Assembly (NCBI RefSeq): GCF_002563655.1
Contig: NZ_PDIY01000001.1
Location: forward strand, 4,146,501 to 4,210,500
Source: Bacillus sp. es.034
GTDB taxonomy: Bacteria > Bacillota > Bacilli > Bacillales > Bacillaceae_B
Reading direction: 5' to 3'
Length of the DNA: 64,000 bases
Position numbers and translations under genes: made by a program. Positions within the stretch are counted from its first letter, which is position 1. Each line of letters opens with the position of its first letter. Shown here in pieces: positions 15,508 to 24,650 of the stretch. The notes beneath the pieces are model-generated. The model worked only from the letters and a program-made list of their open reading frames with translations. It was not told the DNA's origin and ran no database searches.

Positions 15508-16125
15508 TTATATCAGGTCAATCAAAAAAAGTACGCTGAAGATCGTTAGGACGATGCCTGCTGCTCGATTGATTATTTTTAGTGAGTCAGGTCCGACCCT
15601 GCTGCTTATCCAACCACCCACGAAGGCAAGAATCCCCCACCATAGTGCCGATCCGGAAAACACTCCCGCTACCACAGTCAAAGAGGTCAGGAAATCCTCA
15701 GGTCCCCCCACCCGAAACACTCCGAAGATCGCGATAAAGGCCAGAATGGTCATTGGATTCGTGAGCGTCAATAAGAAAACGGACAAAAACCCTTTCACCG
15801 AAGAAGGAGTGTCCGGTCCCCCTTCGTTCAATGCAGCCGGCTGAGAGGTGAATGTCTTCCACCCCATTAGCAGTAGGAACACCCCTCCCCATACTTGAAT
15901 CCAGAACTGATGAGCCATGAGGAAGCCGGAAACGACCGTGAGCCCCATAACGGCAATCAACCCGAATAAGGCATCTGCCGTGGCAGCTCCCAACCCTGAT
16001 AAGAGACCTGTCCGCCTCCCATATGCCAGTGTCCTTTGAATGCATAGGATCCCCACAGGTCCAACGGGTGCAGCAATGGCCACGCCTATAATCACGCTCT
16101 TGAAAAACAATAATGCAGCAGTCAT
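15508..16125 (-). CDS. LysE/RhtB family amino acid exporter
   Basis: A 205-residue, six-helix exporter. The start has VIIGVAIAAPVGPVGILCIQ and GLGAATADALFGLIAVMG, the LysE signature, followed by FLLTLTNPMTILAFIAIFG. Members pump out basic or small neutral amino acids, or cyclic dinucleotide-type metabolites in a few cases; the substrate is not evident. AAGGAGAGGG precedes the ATG. Upstream on the same strand is a decayed M1 peptidase, whose surviving frame reads into the ribosome binding site of this gene. Confidence 0.85.
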   Translation of the reverse strand: MTAALLFFKSVIIGVAIAAPVGPVGILCIQRTLAYGRRTGLLSGLGAATADALFGLIAVMGLTVVSGFLMAHQFWIQVWGGVFLLLMGWKTFTSQPAALNEGGPDTPSSVKGFLSVFLLTLTNPMTILAFIAIFGVFRVGGPEDFLTSLTVVAGVFSGSALWWGILAFVGGWISSRVGPDSLKIINRAAGIVLTIFSVLFLIDLI

Positions 16126-16142
16126 TGTTCCCTCTCCTTAAT

Positions 16143-16465
16143 CTGAAGAAAACATCTCTGATTATAGCAACGAGTTGAAACTCATCGAGCGGTGTATTTA
16201 AGAACTTTTCCGGCTTCACAGTATTCAACACTTGGTTGGAGAAGGCAAACGCCTTTCCCTCGTCCTTATATGCATATGCGAGATAATAGGTGGATAGTAA
16301 CTCCGCAAGACTTTCATCCAGCCATGCATCCCGATAAGGATTGTTCGCCACTCCCTTCCCCTTTCTGCGATAGCCTTAATCTATCTTCCGGAAGTTTCAG
16401 GCTGTAGTCGATGATGATTGACTTCGTTTCACCAGGCTTCAGCTTTTCATCAAGATCGACAAGTA
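16143..16465 (-). pseudogene. Remnant of an M1-family metallopeptidase
   Basis: Two fragments of one ancestral gene lie in different frames. From about 16465 the minus strand encodes LVDLDEKLKPGETKSIIIDY and SLKLPEDRLR, like the N-terminal beta domain of M1 aminopeptidases. At 16351-16143 it encodes ANNPYRDAWLDESLAELLST, which matches the zinc-site helix region (HEXXH-x18-E downstream part, with D-E-S-L-A-E). The HEXXH stretch and most of the protein are missing and the frame changes at the junction. The last fragment runs into the LysE start region. Non-functional. Confidence 0.7.
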
Positions 16466-16621
16466 GGGATCAAATGGAATTGTTGAAAGATGAAACCGAT
16501 GTTCTCAAACCTGAAATCCGCCATCACCCCTGACCCCACTAACCATCCAAAAGCCTCCTGATTTTTGAATTTTTTAACAACAGAAATACTACAAATGTAT
16601 TACAAATATTTGAAAACCCAT

Positions 16622-16634
16622 GGGGGACGGACCT
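16622..16634 (+). repeat. Solitary GGGACGGACC word upstream of the DUF488 gene
   Basis: GGGGGACGGACCT occurs alone about 100 bp before the DUF488 start; no inverted partner is visible nearby. The 170 bp before it (16466-16621) are A/T-rich and hold nothing else I can identify. Confidence 0.7.
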
Positions 16635-16737
16635 TATTTGGATGAAAGGGCTATAAATGGGGATGAGTATTCCTGATTTCTATTCGTTGCTTCTTCCCCC
16701 ATTCCCCTTTATCCTGAGAATAGAAGGAGGGTTTACG

Positions 16738-17094
16738 ATGTCTATCATTTTGAAACGAATCTATGATGAACCTCCCCGATTAGGAGGTCACCGAATACTG
16801 ATCGACCGTGTCTGGCCCCGTGGAATATCGAAAGAAGATGCAAGCCTTGAAGAGTGGATGAAAGACATTACACCCAGCCCCTCTTTACGGAAGTGGTTTA
16901 ACCACGATCCCGACAAGTTCGAGAAGTTCAAACAAGCCTATAAAGACGAACTCCATCAAGATGAAGAAAAACAGAAAAAATTAAAGGAACTGAAGGAAAT
17001 GGCAGAAAACGAACGCGTAGTCCTTCTGTACGGAGCAAAAGATGAGGAACACAACCACGCCGTCGTGCTTAAAGAAGTTCTGGAGGAAATGTAA
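16738..17094 (+). CDS. DUF488 family protein (YeaO-like)
   Basis: A 118-residue protein with the DUF488 hallmarks LGGHRILIDRVWPRGISKED near residue 20 and a C-terminal RVVLLYGAKDEEHNHAVVLK. The family is uncharacterised; structures suggest a small alpha/beta fold. Many extra codons lie upstream in the frame, but AGAAGGAGG sits 7 bases before the ATG at 16738, and the family starts near MSIILKRIYD. It stands alone, with a solitary repeat word upstream and repeat element 4 downstream. Confidence 0.85.
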   Translation: MSIILKRIYDEPPRLGGHRILIDRVWPRGISKEDASLEEWMKDITPSPSLRKWFNHDPDKFEKFKQAYKDELHQDEEKQKKLKELKEMAENERVVLLYGAKDEEHNHAVVLKEVLEEM

Positions 17095-17129
17095 GACCGG
17101 CATCTATCTTTTGATCGAAAGTGTTTTTT

Positions 17130-17182
17130 GAGGGACGGACCTCTACATCAGTGAATTTTCCTGATGTAGAGGTCCGTCCCTC
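17130..17182. repeat. GGGACGGACC inverted-pair element 4
   Basis: GAGGGACGGACCTCTACATC and its complement GATGTAGAGGTCCGTCCCTC, plus one or two further pairs, make a 21-bp stem with a loop of about ten bases. The ten inner base pairs are unique to this copy. No U-tract follows. The 120 bp after it (17183-17304) contain only a degenerate word (GGGGGACGACC) near 17261. Confidence 0.85.
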
Positions 17183-17304
17183 TTACAACGAGTATCGGAA
17201 TGCCGGGGCCGCCCCTGCTTCTGTATTTTTCAGGCACCGGTACAAAGAAAGAGAAACTTCGGGGGACGACCCTTGCCTTTTATTTGTTCATCTATCTCGT
17301 CAGT

Positions 17305-17790
17305 TTAAATCTTCACCCAAAAAATCACCACCGACTGGGTGGCAAAGGTAGACAGTAACACGACACCATGAGTGGAGTAGGCTGTCGGCCGTTTCACCAA
17401 CTCTTTAAACTGGTAGACGCAACTTGCCATAAAACCGAGCCACATTACTGTATTGAATAGCATGACAACCTGAACCGCCTCGCTCATATCAGGAAAATAT
17501 TTGACAGCCACATTACTCAAGACTGAAACGCCTGCAATCCATGATCCAATGACGAATGAAGGTACGGGTTTCGCTAGTAAAAGACTTCTATCTGATTTAT
17601 TTAACAACTGCTTCATAAGAGATTTATAGATAATGGCAGCCAGCACAATCAAGGAGACACTCATTGTTTTTGCCGTGATATGGTTCACCCATGTAAATGC
17701 ATCGATGCTGGCATAAAGAAAGATTCCAATAGCCATAACGATGGCACCAGAAGCTGGGTCGATGCTGTCTTTGTTTTCTTCAATCTTCAT
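17305..17790 (-). CDS. Short membrane protein, probably a truncated TDT (tellurite/dicarboxylate) family transporter
   Basis: A 161-residue protein with about five hydrophobic helices (near 13-32, 40-58, 80-100, 108-128, 140-158). SIDPASGAIVMAIGIFLYAS and STHGVVLLSTFATQSVVI resemble the first half of TDT-family transporters, which normally have ten helices and over 300 residues. The frame stops right after helix five and I find no continuation downstream, so it is either truncated or a genuine half-size relative. GGGAGG lies 14 bases before the ATG, a long spacing. Identity is tentative. Confidence 0.5.
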   Translation of the reverse strand: MKIEENKDSIDPASGAIVMAIGIFLYASIDAFTWVNHITAKTMSVSLIVLAAIIYKSLMKQLLNKSDRSLLLAKPVPSFVIGSWIAGVSVLSNVAVKYFPDMSEAVQVVMLFNTVMWLGFMASCVYQFKELVKRPTAYSTHGVVLLSTFATQSVVIFWVKI

Positions 17791-17929
17791 CTTTCTACTT
17801 TAGAGACCTCCCTTCTGCCTGTTGGAACCGGAGCCAATTGAAACTCCGAACAACTCGTATTCAAATTCGAAATTTTCCTCATAAAAAGAGAATATCAACT
17901 CTATAAGTTTAACATTTCTCAATCGAAAT

Positions 17930-17994
17930 GAGGGACGGACCTCCAATAAGCAATAAAACCCTTGGGTCCATTGCGAATTGGAGGTCCGTCCCTC
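17930..17994. repeat. GGGACGGACC inverted-pair element 5
   Basis: GAGGGACGGACCTCCAAT and ATTGGAGGTCCGTCCCTC form an 18-bp stem. Its loop of about 29 bases holds a small CCCTTGGG palindrome. It lies 2 bp from the stop of the GGDEF-EAL gene, without a U-tract. Confidence 0.8.
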
Positions 17995-17996
17995 GC

Positions 17997-20225
17997 TTAA
18001 GTCATATTCACGTGCTTCGTTTTCACGCCGATGGAGGATAATTCCAACTCTGAAGCAGGCAATGGCCGGCTGAAGTGATATCCTTGTCCAACCTGGCATC
18101 CATTACGTTTTAGGAACAACATTTGATTTTCCGTTTCAATGCCTTCTGCGATGGTTGTAAAATTCATGTTTTGGCTCATATCAATGATGGCTTTAACAAT
18201 GGAAACCTGGTTGGAATCTTCCATAATATCATCTACGAATGATTTATCGATTTTAATACTATCAATTGGTAAGTGTCTTAAGTTATTCAATGACGAGTAT
18301 CCCGTTCCAAAGTCATCCATGGAGATCATGACGCCCACCTTTTTTAACTCATTGAGGACATTCGTCGATATTTCAAAGTCCTGCATAATGCTCTCTGTTA
18401 TTTCCAGTTCAAGTCGGTCCGGATTAAACTCATATTCTGCTAAAATTCCCTTTACCATTTCAACAAACCCGCTATCCTTGATCTGCCTGACGGATATATT
18501 GACAGCAACAGGAATAATGCCCATCCCGGTCTCTTCCCACTCTTTGCTCTGTTTACACGCCTCTCTTAAAACCCACTCGCCGATTGGAACGATCAATCCG
18601 GTCTCTTCTGCCAGTGGAATGAATTCAGCCGGGGAAACCATCCCCAATGCAGGATGAGGCCAACGTATCAATGCTTCCACTCCAATTATATGACGGGTAT
18701 CAAGGTCCACCTTCGGCTGAAAATAGAGGCATAATTGGTCGAATTCCAATACCTTTCGTAATCCATTTTCAATCTCCATATTCCTTGATGATGCTTTTTC
18801 AAGTTCCGGATAATAGAATTGATAATTGTTCTTTCCTTGTTCCTTGGCTAAATACATGGCTGTGTCGGCATGTTTAATCAAACTCTCCTGATCTTTCCCA
18901 TCCTTAGGATACATACTGATCCCTATACTCGGGGTGACAAAGAATTCCTGTTCCTGAATGAAGATCGGATTGATGAAACTTTGTAAAATCTCTTTCGTCG
19001 TTTCTGCAACCTCCCCTTCACTCATATTGGAGAGGATAATAATAAATTCATCTCCACCTTGTCTGAACACAATCCCCTTGTCGTTAACGACCTTTTTCAA
19101 ACGAAAGGCGACCTTCCCCAATATGGCATCTCCAGTAGAATGGCCTTTGGTATCATTAATGACCTTAAAACGATCCAAATCCAAAAATAAAATCGCCATC
19201 GATTGATCCGGATTGTCACGCAAAAATCCGCTTAAATGTTGTTTGAATTTATTCCGATTCGGAAGACCTGTCAGTGAATCATAATAGGCCATGGCATGAA
19301 TCGTCTTCTCTGCTTTCTTCCGATTGGTGATATCCCGGCCGATCAATTGAATAGCCATCCTTCCTCCATACAAAATGGGCATGGCGGAAATCTCCAACTC
19401 TATCTCATCACCGTTAAGGCGGTAAACGGTCAGTTCAAAACGTTCACCTGAGGCTGAGCCATGGGTCTTTTCCCTAATCATCCTGATATTTTCAGCACCG
19501 GTAAATCGGGAGACATTCTGGTTTATGATGTCTGCCGGACTACCTGCACCTATCAGCCTGCTCCCCGCTTCATTGATATAATCAAAGGTTTGGTCACTGA
19601 TCACTGCAATGATATCAGGTGACAAATCGACTAAACTGCGATATTGATCTTCACTCTCCTTGCGGTTGGTGATATCAAACAACACACTCGTAAAAGAAAT
19701 CATTTCCCCGTCTTCATCCAAGGTCGGGATGCCACGGTCCTGTATCCAGCGAACCTGGCCATCCGGCCTAATGATCCGGTAAATGCTCACACATGCCTGG
19801 CCGGAACCAAGATTCTTCGCCCTTTCTTCCAATACCGGCATGTCTTCAGGATGAATCACTTTTTTCCACAGAAGTGTATCCTGATAGAAATTATCCAAGG
19901 GATATCCATACAAATTTTCAATGCCCGGAGTGATCAAGAGAACATCTGATTTCAAATCATGGGACCAGATGGCCACATCCAGCGTTTCAAAAATGCTGTT
20001 TAAATTCTTATGACTGTTGGATAATTCCTTTGAAGCACTCCAATTCCCCCTCAAGAGGATGAACAATAGAGCAAGCATACAGAGCACTAAACCTGTGTGA
20101 AGAAATAGCGACCCTTCCCTGTTAGGTTGATCGATTGTCTTCCATGAAAAATCGAGGATTTCCAAGAAGATCATGGTGATAAAAAGGATGAGGACTGTTT
20201 TCTTATTTTGTGTAAAAAACATCAT
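17997..20225 (-). CDS. Membrane-anchored PAS-PAS-GGDEF-EAL cyclic di-GMP protein
   Basis: A 742-residue protein with two N-terminal membrane helices (about 8-26 and 42-60), two PAS/PAC sensor domains (about 75-190 and 193-315), a GGDEF domain (318-475) and an EAL domain (485-735). The cyclase motif is intact (RQGGDEF) but the RxxD product-inhibition site before it is absent (NDKG). The phosphodiesterase motifs are present: GVEALIRW, NISVRQ, LELEITES, DDFGTGYSSL and AEGIETE. It could therefore make or degrade c-di-GMP, the balance set by the PAS signal. CAGGAG precedes the ATG. It is monocistronic and ends at repeat element 5. Confidence 0.9.
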   Translation of the reverse strand: MMFFTQNKKTVLILFITMIFLEILDFSWKTIDQPNREGSLFLHTGLVLCMLALLFILLRGNWSASKELSNSHKNLNSIFETLDVAIWSHDLKSDVLLITPGIENLYGYPLDNFYQDTLLWKKVIHPEDMPVLEERAKNLGSGQACVSIYRIIRPDGQVRWIQDRGIPTLDEDGEMISFTSVLFDITNRKESEDQYRSLVDLSPDIIAVISDQTFDYINEAGSRLIGAGSPADIINQNVSRFTGAENIRMIREKTHGSASGERFELTVYRLNGDEIELEISAMPILYGGRMAIQLIGRDITNRKKAEKTIHAMAYYDSLTGLPNRNKFKQHLSGFLRDNPDQSMAILFLDLDRFKVINDTKGHSTGDAILGKVAFRLKKVVNDKGIVFRQGGDEFIIILSNMSEGEVAETTKEILQSFINPIFIQEQEFFVTPSIGISMYPKDGKDQESLIKHADTAMYLAKEQGKNNYQFYYPELEKASSRNMEIENGLRKVLEFDQLCLYFQPKVDLDTRHIIGVEALIRWPHPALGMVSPAEFIPLAEETGLIVPIGEWVLREACKQSKEWEETGMGIIPVAVNISVRQIKDSGFVEMVKGILAEYEFNPDRLELEITESIMQDFEISTNVLNELKKVGVMISMDDFGTGYSSLNNLRHLPIDSIKIDKSFVDDIMEDSNQVSIVKAIIDMSQNMNFTTIAEGIETENQMLFLKRNGCQVGQGYHFSRPLPASELELSSIGVKTKHVNMT

Positions 20226-20357
20226 TACGCTCCTGAATATAGAATTTCTACTTATCCAAGTGTACTATTTATGGCTTTCGTTCACAATACAGCTAAAAAT
20301 TTCCTGTCACCATCAAAAAGAATCAGCTCTCCTAAAGCGAGAGCCGGCTCTAACTTC

Positions 20358-22058
20358 CTAATACGACACACCCGTCCGTGTATGCGTCTTCTTAAATTCA
20401 TTCATATCCGGGTCGAAATAATCTTCATTGAATGCAGGCACGAACTTACCGTCCTTCAAGTAACCGGATCCCCATGTCGGATCCAGGGTCACCCATTCCC
20501 CATCAAGATTTGCTTCCACCCACGCATGCCTTCCCGGGAAAATACCGCCAGCCCTGCCTTCCACGAATCTCGCCTCAATATCACTGGCACGAAGCATGGC
20601 AATCGCCAGATACGCATAATCCTGACACACGCCGGTTTTGGATTCCAGTGTTTTCAAAGCACTGTCATCCCAGTTGAAATCATCATTTTCGTACTTTTTC
20701 ACATCATACGAGACATTCTTTGCGACATAATCGTAGATGGCTTTTGCCTTGTCCCTGTTACTTGTTTTTCCTGAAGTGACGGTTTCTGCCTGCTTCTTGA
20801 TTTCAGGGGAATCCGACTGAACCCCTCTTGAAGGCAGAAGGTCCCGCTTGTCTTCACCTGTGGATTCCACTTCGAACTTCGCAAAGCCGAAAAACCTGAA
20901 GTAATCACTGTTCTCTTCCTTGATTTCAGGTACACTGAGGGTCACTTCATACGTTCCCGGCCCAAATCGCAGGTAAAACGAATCATCAAAAGCGGAATCT
21001 TCAACAGGGATGACATCCAGTGCTTCGTCCTCCCCTTTTTTGGTGGTGATATAAATATGCGACGTTTCCGGGCCGAATTCTGCTTCCGGATCGATACTTC
21101 CTTTAATCCTGTATTGGCCATCCGACTCCTCTCCCCCAAACTGAGGAGATTCGAGGCTCACTCCCCGCTCTCGATACGTATCTGCATACTCAATTGGGCT
21201 CATCATTCGGTCGGACTCGTTATCTATGAGAAGAGTGGTCGCCGTCTGGTAGTAATTTTCTCGGTCTCCATCCGGAACCAGCACTTCAAGCTCGTGCACC
21301 CCTTTTCCGTAAAACAAGGGAACATCATAGTTGAATTTCCCATTCTTCACGGGGATGACATGCTTCCAGTTATCTGAATCCTTTTTAAGTCTGAGCATAA
21401 TCGTGTCTTCATCCGAGAGACGCGGAGCCTCTCCATTTAAAGAAAAGACTTCGTTCCCTTTGACATAGCTGGATTTCGTTTTCAATGACAGTTCCGCATC
21501 CTGACCAAATGGTGTCAGGGTCACATCCCTATTGATCTCAGGATTCACATTATGAACGATAAATGACGCGGTATCATAGTAGTAATTTTCACGGTCCTTG
21601 CTTGGGAGCTGCACAGAGACGCTATACTCACCTTCCCCGTTGAAAAAGTGGATATCCTGCTTGAACCTGCCGTCTTCGATCGGTGTATAATATTCGAGTT
21701 GCCTTCCTCCTGGCCCTTCTTCACTTGCCCTGACTTTTATCCAGGCAAAGTCCGATCTCAGATCTTGATACTTTTCAATTTCTCCCTTCACGCTCACCTT
21801 TCCATTTGCAGCGAATTCTTTATATACCGGCTCATCGATTGTGACACCGATTTCCTCGCTGTAGGATGTGAGTTTCAGAGGTTCCTCTTCCCCTATTTCA
21901 TCATTCATTTTCTTTACTTCTTTTTCATACGGATCTTCTTCCCTTTTATCATCTTTCTTTCCCTCGCTGCTGGCATTCGAGTCACTGCATGCCGTCACAA
22001 ACAGGAAACTGCTCAACAAACACAGAACCAAAATCAAAAACGAACGTTTCTCCCTCAT
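20358..22058 (-). CDS. Lipoprotein with transglutaminase-like cysteine peptidase domain
   Basis: A 566-residue protein with a lipoprotein signal peptide (lipobox VTAC, Cys24). Several beta-rich repeats follow (about 65-400), three of them sharing an SKDRENYYYDTASF / DGDRENYYQTATTL pattern. A transglutaminase-like domain occupies 425-566, with catalytic Cys in GVCQDYAYLA, His in GRHAWVE and Asp in LDPTWGSGY. It is anchored outside the membrane and probably cleaves or cross-links peptides or proteins. The repeats look like cell-wall or adhesion modules. The start follows GAGGAAGAC. It is monocistronic, with a small AGAGCCGGCTCT palindrome just past the stop. Confidence 0.8.
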   Translation of the reverse strand: MREKRSFLILVLCLLSSFLFVTACSDSNASSEGKKDDKREEDPYEKEVKKMNDEIGEEEPLKLTSYSEEIGVTIDEPVYKEFAANGKVSVKGEIEKYQDLRSDFAWIKVRASEEGPGGRQLEYYTPIEDGRFKQDIHFFNGEGEYSVSVQLPSKDRENYYYDTASFIVHNVNPEINRDVTLTPFGQDAELSLKTKSSYVKGNEVFSLNGEAPRLSDEDTIMLRLKKDSDNWKHVIPVKNGKFNYDVPLFYGKGVHELEVLVPDGDRENYYQTATTLLIDNESDRMMSPIEYADTYRERGVSLESPQFGGEESDGQYRIKGSIDPEAEFGPETSHIYITTKKGEDEALDVIPVEDSAFDDSFYLRFGPGTYEVTLSVPEIKEENSDYFRFFGFAKFEVESTGEDKRDLLPSRGVQSDSPEIKKQAETVTSGKTSNRDKAKAIYDYVAKNVSYDVKKYENDDFNWDDSALKTLESKTGVCQDYAYLAIAMLRASDIEARFVEGRAGGIFPGRHAWVEANLDGEWVTLDPTWGSGYLKDGKFVPAFNEDYFDPDMNEFKKTHTRTGVSY

Positions 22059-22140
22059 GTCTTCCTCCTCTAAACTGCTTTCCTATCTACACATACGAAC
22101 CAGAATGCTATTAGTTTCTGATTCTATTTTACTATTCATT

Positions 22141-22186
22141 TAGGGACGGACCTCTACTACGGATTTGTTTTAAGGTCCGCCCCTTT
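22141..22186. repeat. Degenerate GGGACGGACC inverted pair 6
   Basis: TAGGGACGGACCTC is exact, but its partner is AAGGTCCGCCCCTT, with one substitution in the core. The stem is therefore shorter. It lies between the GNAT gene stop and the transglutaminase promoter. Confidence 0.65.
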
Positions 22187-22193
22187 TCCATTT

Positions 22194-22703
22194 CTAAATG
22201 TGCTTATAATAAATGATGGTCGCCTCTAGTTCACCGTAAGGCGAGGTGGCGTAATCTGGTATACGTCCTCCCTTTACGAACCCTAGGGAAGTGTACAAAT
22301 GATTAGAAGGAGCTCCTTCTACTGTATCGAGAATGAGCAAGGTCCGTCCCTCTTCTTTCGCTCTTTTCTCTGCGGTTTGCATGAGTTTTTTAGCGATGCC
22401 TTTTTGGCGGAACGCGGGGTGGACCATCATCTTGGCGATTTCGGCTCTGTGGGTACCGTTTTGTTTGGTGCAAAGATGAAGCTGCACAGTTCCTGCAATG
22501 GCATAATCGACCCAGGCTATATAAAGGATCACATGGGGACTCAGTGCATGACCCCAGAACTCCACTGCAGTAGAACGGTCCATTGGAGATAAAAAACCTA
22601 TGGACGCCCCGTCGTCCACGACGGTCCTTAATAAGTGAGAAAGCTCGTCTATATGCTGATCTATGGTTGTCAGTTCTTTAATTTCCAGTTCTTTATTCAT
22701 CAT
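22194..22703 (-). CDS. GNAT family N-acetyltransferase
   Basis: A 169-residue acetyltransferase with motif A VHPAFRQKGIAKKLMQTAEK (about residues 90-110), then LLILDTVEGAPSNHLYTSLG, as in toxin- or antibiotic-modifying GNATs. The substrate is unknown. The longest frame starts with GTG at 22709; the ATG at 22703 sits better after GGGGGAAGG. The codons for EGRTLL (22339-22352) contain an exact AGGTCCGTCCC word on the plus strand, one of two copies of the repeat word inside genes in this window. Confidence 0.85.
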   Translation of the reverse strand: MMNKELEIKELTTIDQHIDELSHLLRTVVDDGASIGFLSPMDRSTAVEFWGHALSPHVILYIAWVDYAIAGTVQLHLCTKQNGTHRAEIAKMMVHPAFRQKGIAKKLMQTAEKRAKEEGRTLLILDTVEGAPSNHLYTSLGFVKGGRIPDYATSPYGELEATIIYYKHI

Positions 22704-22820
22704 GGACACCTTCCCCCGCGAATCTATTATTATCTTTATTAAAGTTTACCAATATTTCTATAATCAAAGTATAACGGGAAATCATCCAACCCTCTAACTT
22801 TTTTTGGAATTCCTGCATTT

Positions 22821-22867
22821 TTGTTATACACTAACTAGAACAATTCTGTTATACTTAACATATAACA
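22821..22867 (+). promoter_or_regulatory. Operator-like inverted repeats before the GntR gene
   Basis: TGTTATA (22847-22853) and TATAACA (22861-22867) are perfect inverse complements separated by seven bases. A third half-site, TTGTTATA, starts at 22821. The palindrome lies just before the ribosome binding site, as expected for an autoregulated YtrA-type repressor. Confidence 0.6.
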
Positions 22868-22885
22868 AAACTAGGAGGTGACACT

Positions 22886-23269
22886 TTGTTTATCCAAATT
22901 GAACCTCAGTCGGATACTCCGATTTATGCTCAGGTAACAAACGGGATCATGGAAGGGATTGTAAGAAGCGAATTACTTCCAGGGGATATCCTTCCTTCTG
23001 TAAGGAGTCTTGCGGGTGACCTTGGTGTGAACATGCATACCGTGAATAAAAGCTATCATGAATTGGAAAGCAAAGGAGTGATCCGGATTGTTCCGAAGTC
23101 GGGTGCCGTCATTTGTTCACCTTCCGAGGGAACGATTCCACCGCAAAGGTTGAATCGGATTTCAGAAGCATTACGGCCGATTTTAGTCGAATCACTGGTC
23201 GCCGGCATGAGCGAAGCAGAGATTGCCGAATTAGTCGCATCCATCATTTCAAACGTTAAGGGGGATTAA
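22886..23269 (+). CDS. GntR family regulator, YtrA subfamily
   Basis: A 127-residue protein: GntR winged helix (TPIYAQVTNGIMEGIVRSEL, then LPSVRSLAGDLGVNMHTVNK) followed only by a short helical tail (ISEALRPILVESLVAGMSEA), the YtrA/YhcF layout that usually controls ABC transporters or membrane proteins. It starts with TTG, supported by AGGAGGTGACAC. The next gene, a DUF1648 membrane protein, begins 3 bp after its stop, so the pair is an operon. The TGTTATA palindrome upstream is the likely autoregulatory site. Confidence 0.85.
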   Translation: MFIQIEPQSDTPIYAQVTNGIMEGIVRSELLPGDILPSVRSLAGDLGVNMHTVNKSYHELESKGVIRIVPKSGAVICSPSEGTIPPQRLNRISEALRPILVESLVAGMSEAEIAELVASIISNVKGD

Positions 23270-23272
23270 AAA

Positions 23273-24376
23273 ATGGAAATGACACTTATTTTCGTCACGG
23301 TAGGATTTCTGGCAGCACTTCAAATGGCGATTCCTTTCATTGTGAAACGAACGGTTGTGTTTGGTATAACTATTCCTGTTGATGAGGTAAAGAATGCACA
23401 ACTTCGTCATTATAAAAAACTTTATGCCATCCTTACACTGTTCATCTCGATCATCGTGTTGGCCGCCTATTTTATCTGGGCTTCAAAGAACACCATCACC
23501 GAAAATCAACTCATATTTGCTGGATTGTTTATGCCCTTTGTCATCTTATTAATATCAATGGCCCTTTATTTTTATTTTCATATGAAAGTGACGCAAATGA
23601 AAAAGCAAGAGCAGTGGTTCAAGGATCGTAAACAGGTACGCGTTTCCGAGTTGAACCTCAGAACGAAGGATGAAATGCTCCCATGGATCGTGTATGTCAT
23701 CCCCATGGTCATTACAGTCGGGTTGGTGGTGTTTACTTTAATAAATTTCGCAAGCCTACCTGACCAGATCCCTACCCACTGGGGACCGGATGGTCAGCCC
23801 GATGCTTTCACCGGTAAAACGTATCTTTCCGCTCTGACACTCCCTCTCGTGCTGCTGGTGATGAATGCCATGTTCCTCGGGATCAATGAACTCTCAAGAA
23901 ATTCCGGCATCAAGCTGAGCGCAGGGAATGTCAAGTCATCCCGCCTCCGTCAGCTGCGCCTTCGAAAGTATACGAGCTGCCTCTTGTTCTTCGTCTCCAT
24001 CCTGGTGTCAATGCTGTTTACGTTCTTGCAGTTCACCACTCTGTACGAAAACAGCGTCAGTGACCTCCTGATCATCACGATGCCGCTCGCCTTCTCTTCA
24101 CTTGTCCTGATTGGGACTGTCATACTCGCCATTAAAGTGGGGAAAAAGGATTCAGACCTGGATGTTGAAATCATCGATGAAAGCTCCGGTGATGTAATTA
24201 ATGCTGACGACGATCAATACTGGAAAGGCGGCCTCTTCTACTTCAATCCCGAAGACCCCTCCATCTTCGTCGAAAAGCGCTTCGGAGTAGGCTGGACCCT
24301 AAACTTCGCCAGACCACTGGGATACATCGTCCTCATCGGACCACTCCTCGTCATACTGATCGTGACACTCCTGTGA
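23273..24376 (+). CDS. DUF1648/DUF5808 membrane protein
   Basis: A 367-residue integral membrane protein with about eight helices. The DUF1648 motif is SLPDQIPTHWGPDGQPDAFT (about residues 162-182). The C-terminal DUF5808 motif is YWKGGLFYFNPEDPSIFVEK (about 318-338), followed by WTLNFARPLG and a last helix. The family is linked to GntR/YtrA regulators in Bacillus, as here, and includes SdpI-like immunity proteins with DUF1648; a role in resistance to a cell-envelope toxin is possible but not shown. It is co-transcribed with the GntR gene. Confidence 0.8.
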   Translation: MEMTLIFVTVGFLAALQMAIPFIVKRTVVFGITIPVDEVKNAQLRHYKKLYAILTLFISIIVLAAYFIWASKNTITENQLIFAGLFMPFVILLISMALYFYFHMKVTQMKKQEQWFKDRKQVRVSELNLRTKDEMLPWIVYVIPMVITVGLVVFTLINFASLPDQIPTHWGPDGQPDAFTGKTYLSALTLPLVLLVMNAMFLGINELSRNSGIKLSAGNVKSSRLRQLRLRKYTSCLLFFVSILVSMLFTFLQFTTLYENSVSDLLIITMPLAFSSLVLIGTVILAIKVGKKDSDLDVEIIDESSGDVINADDDQYWKGGLFYFNPEDPSIFVEKRFGVGWTLNFARPLGYIVLIGPLLVILIVTLL

Positions 24377-24380
24377 TGTT

Positions 24381-24523
24381 GAGGGACGGACCTCAGAAAT
24401 CAGGCCAAGACGTGACACAAACGCCTTGCCGATTTGAGCTCCGTCCCTTTTGTTGTGCGGTTTCCACGATTTGTCTTCTTCCCGGACACTTCCATTATTC
24501 ACCGGAAACCGAGGTCCGTCCCT
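24381..24523. repeat. GGGACGGACC cluster 7: three words, one degenerate
   Basis: GAGGGACGGACCTC (24381-24394) is followed by a degenerate inverted copy GAGCTCCGTCCCTT (about 24436-24449) and then an exact inverted copy GAGGTCCGTCCCT (24511-24523). The first two make the nearer hairpin, and the outer pair can also pair. It looks like one element invaded or partly duplicated. The following 125 bp form the symporter promoter region. Confidence 0.75.
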
Positions 24524-24650
24524 ACTGAAAAAGGCTCAATCTCTGGAAATTCGACAATTATTATGGACAGATTGTTCGGAATACTATATAAATAGTAGAT
24601 GGAAACTCACAAAGAAAACGTTTACAACACGAGATGACAAGGAGGATTCT

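Noticed and set aside
24530-24650. CodY box before the AGCS symporter
   Set aside because: The best 15-mer (ATTGTTCGGAATACT) matches AATTTTCWGAAAATT at only about ten positions, near chance in A/T-rich DNA.
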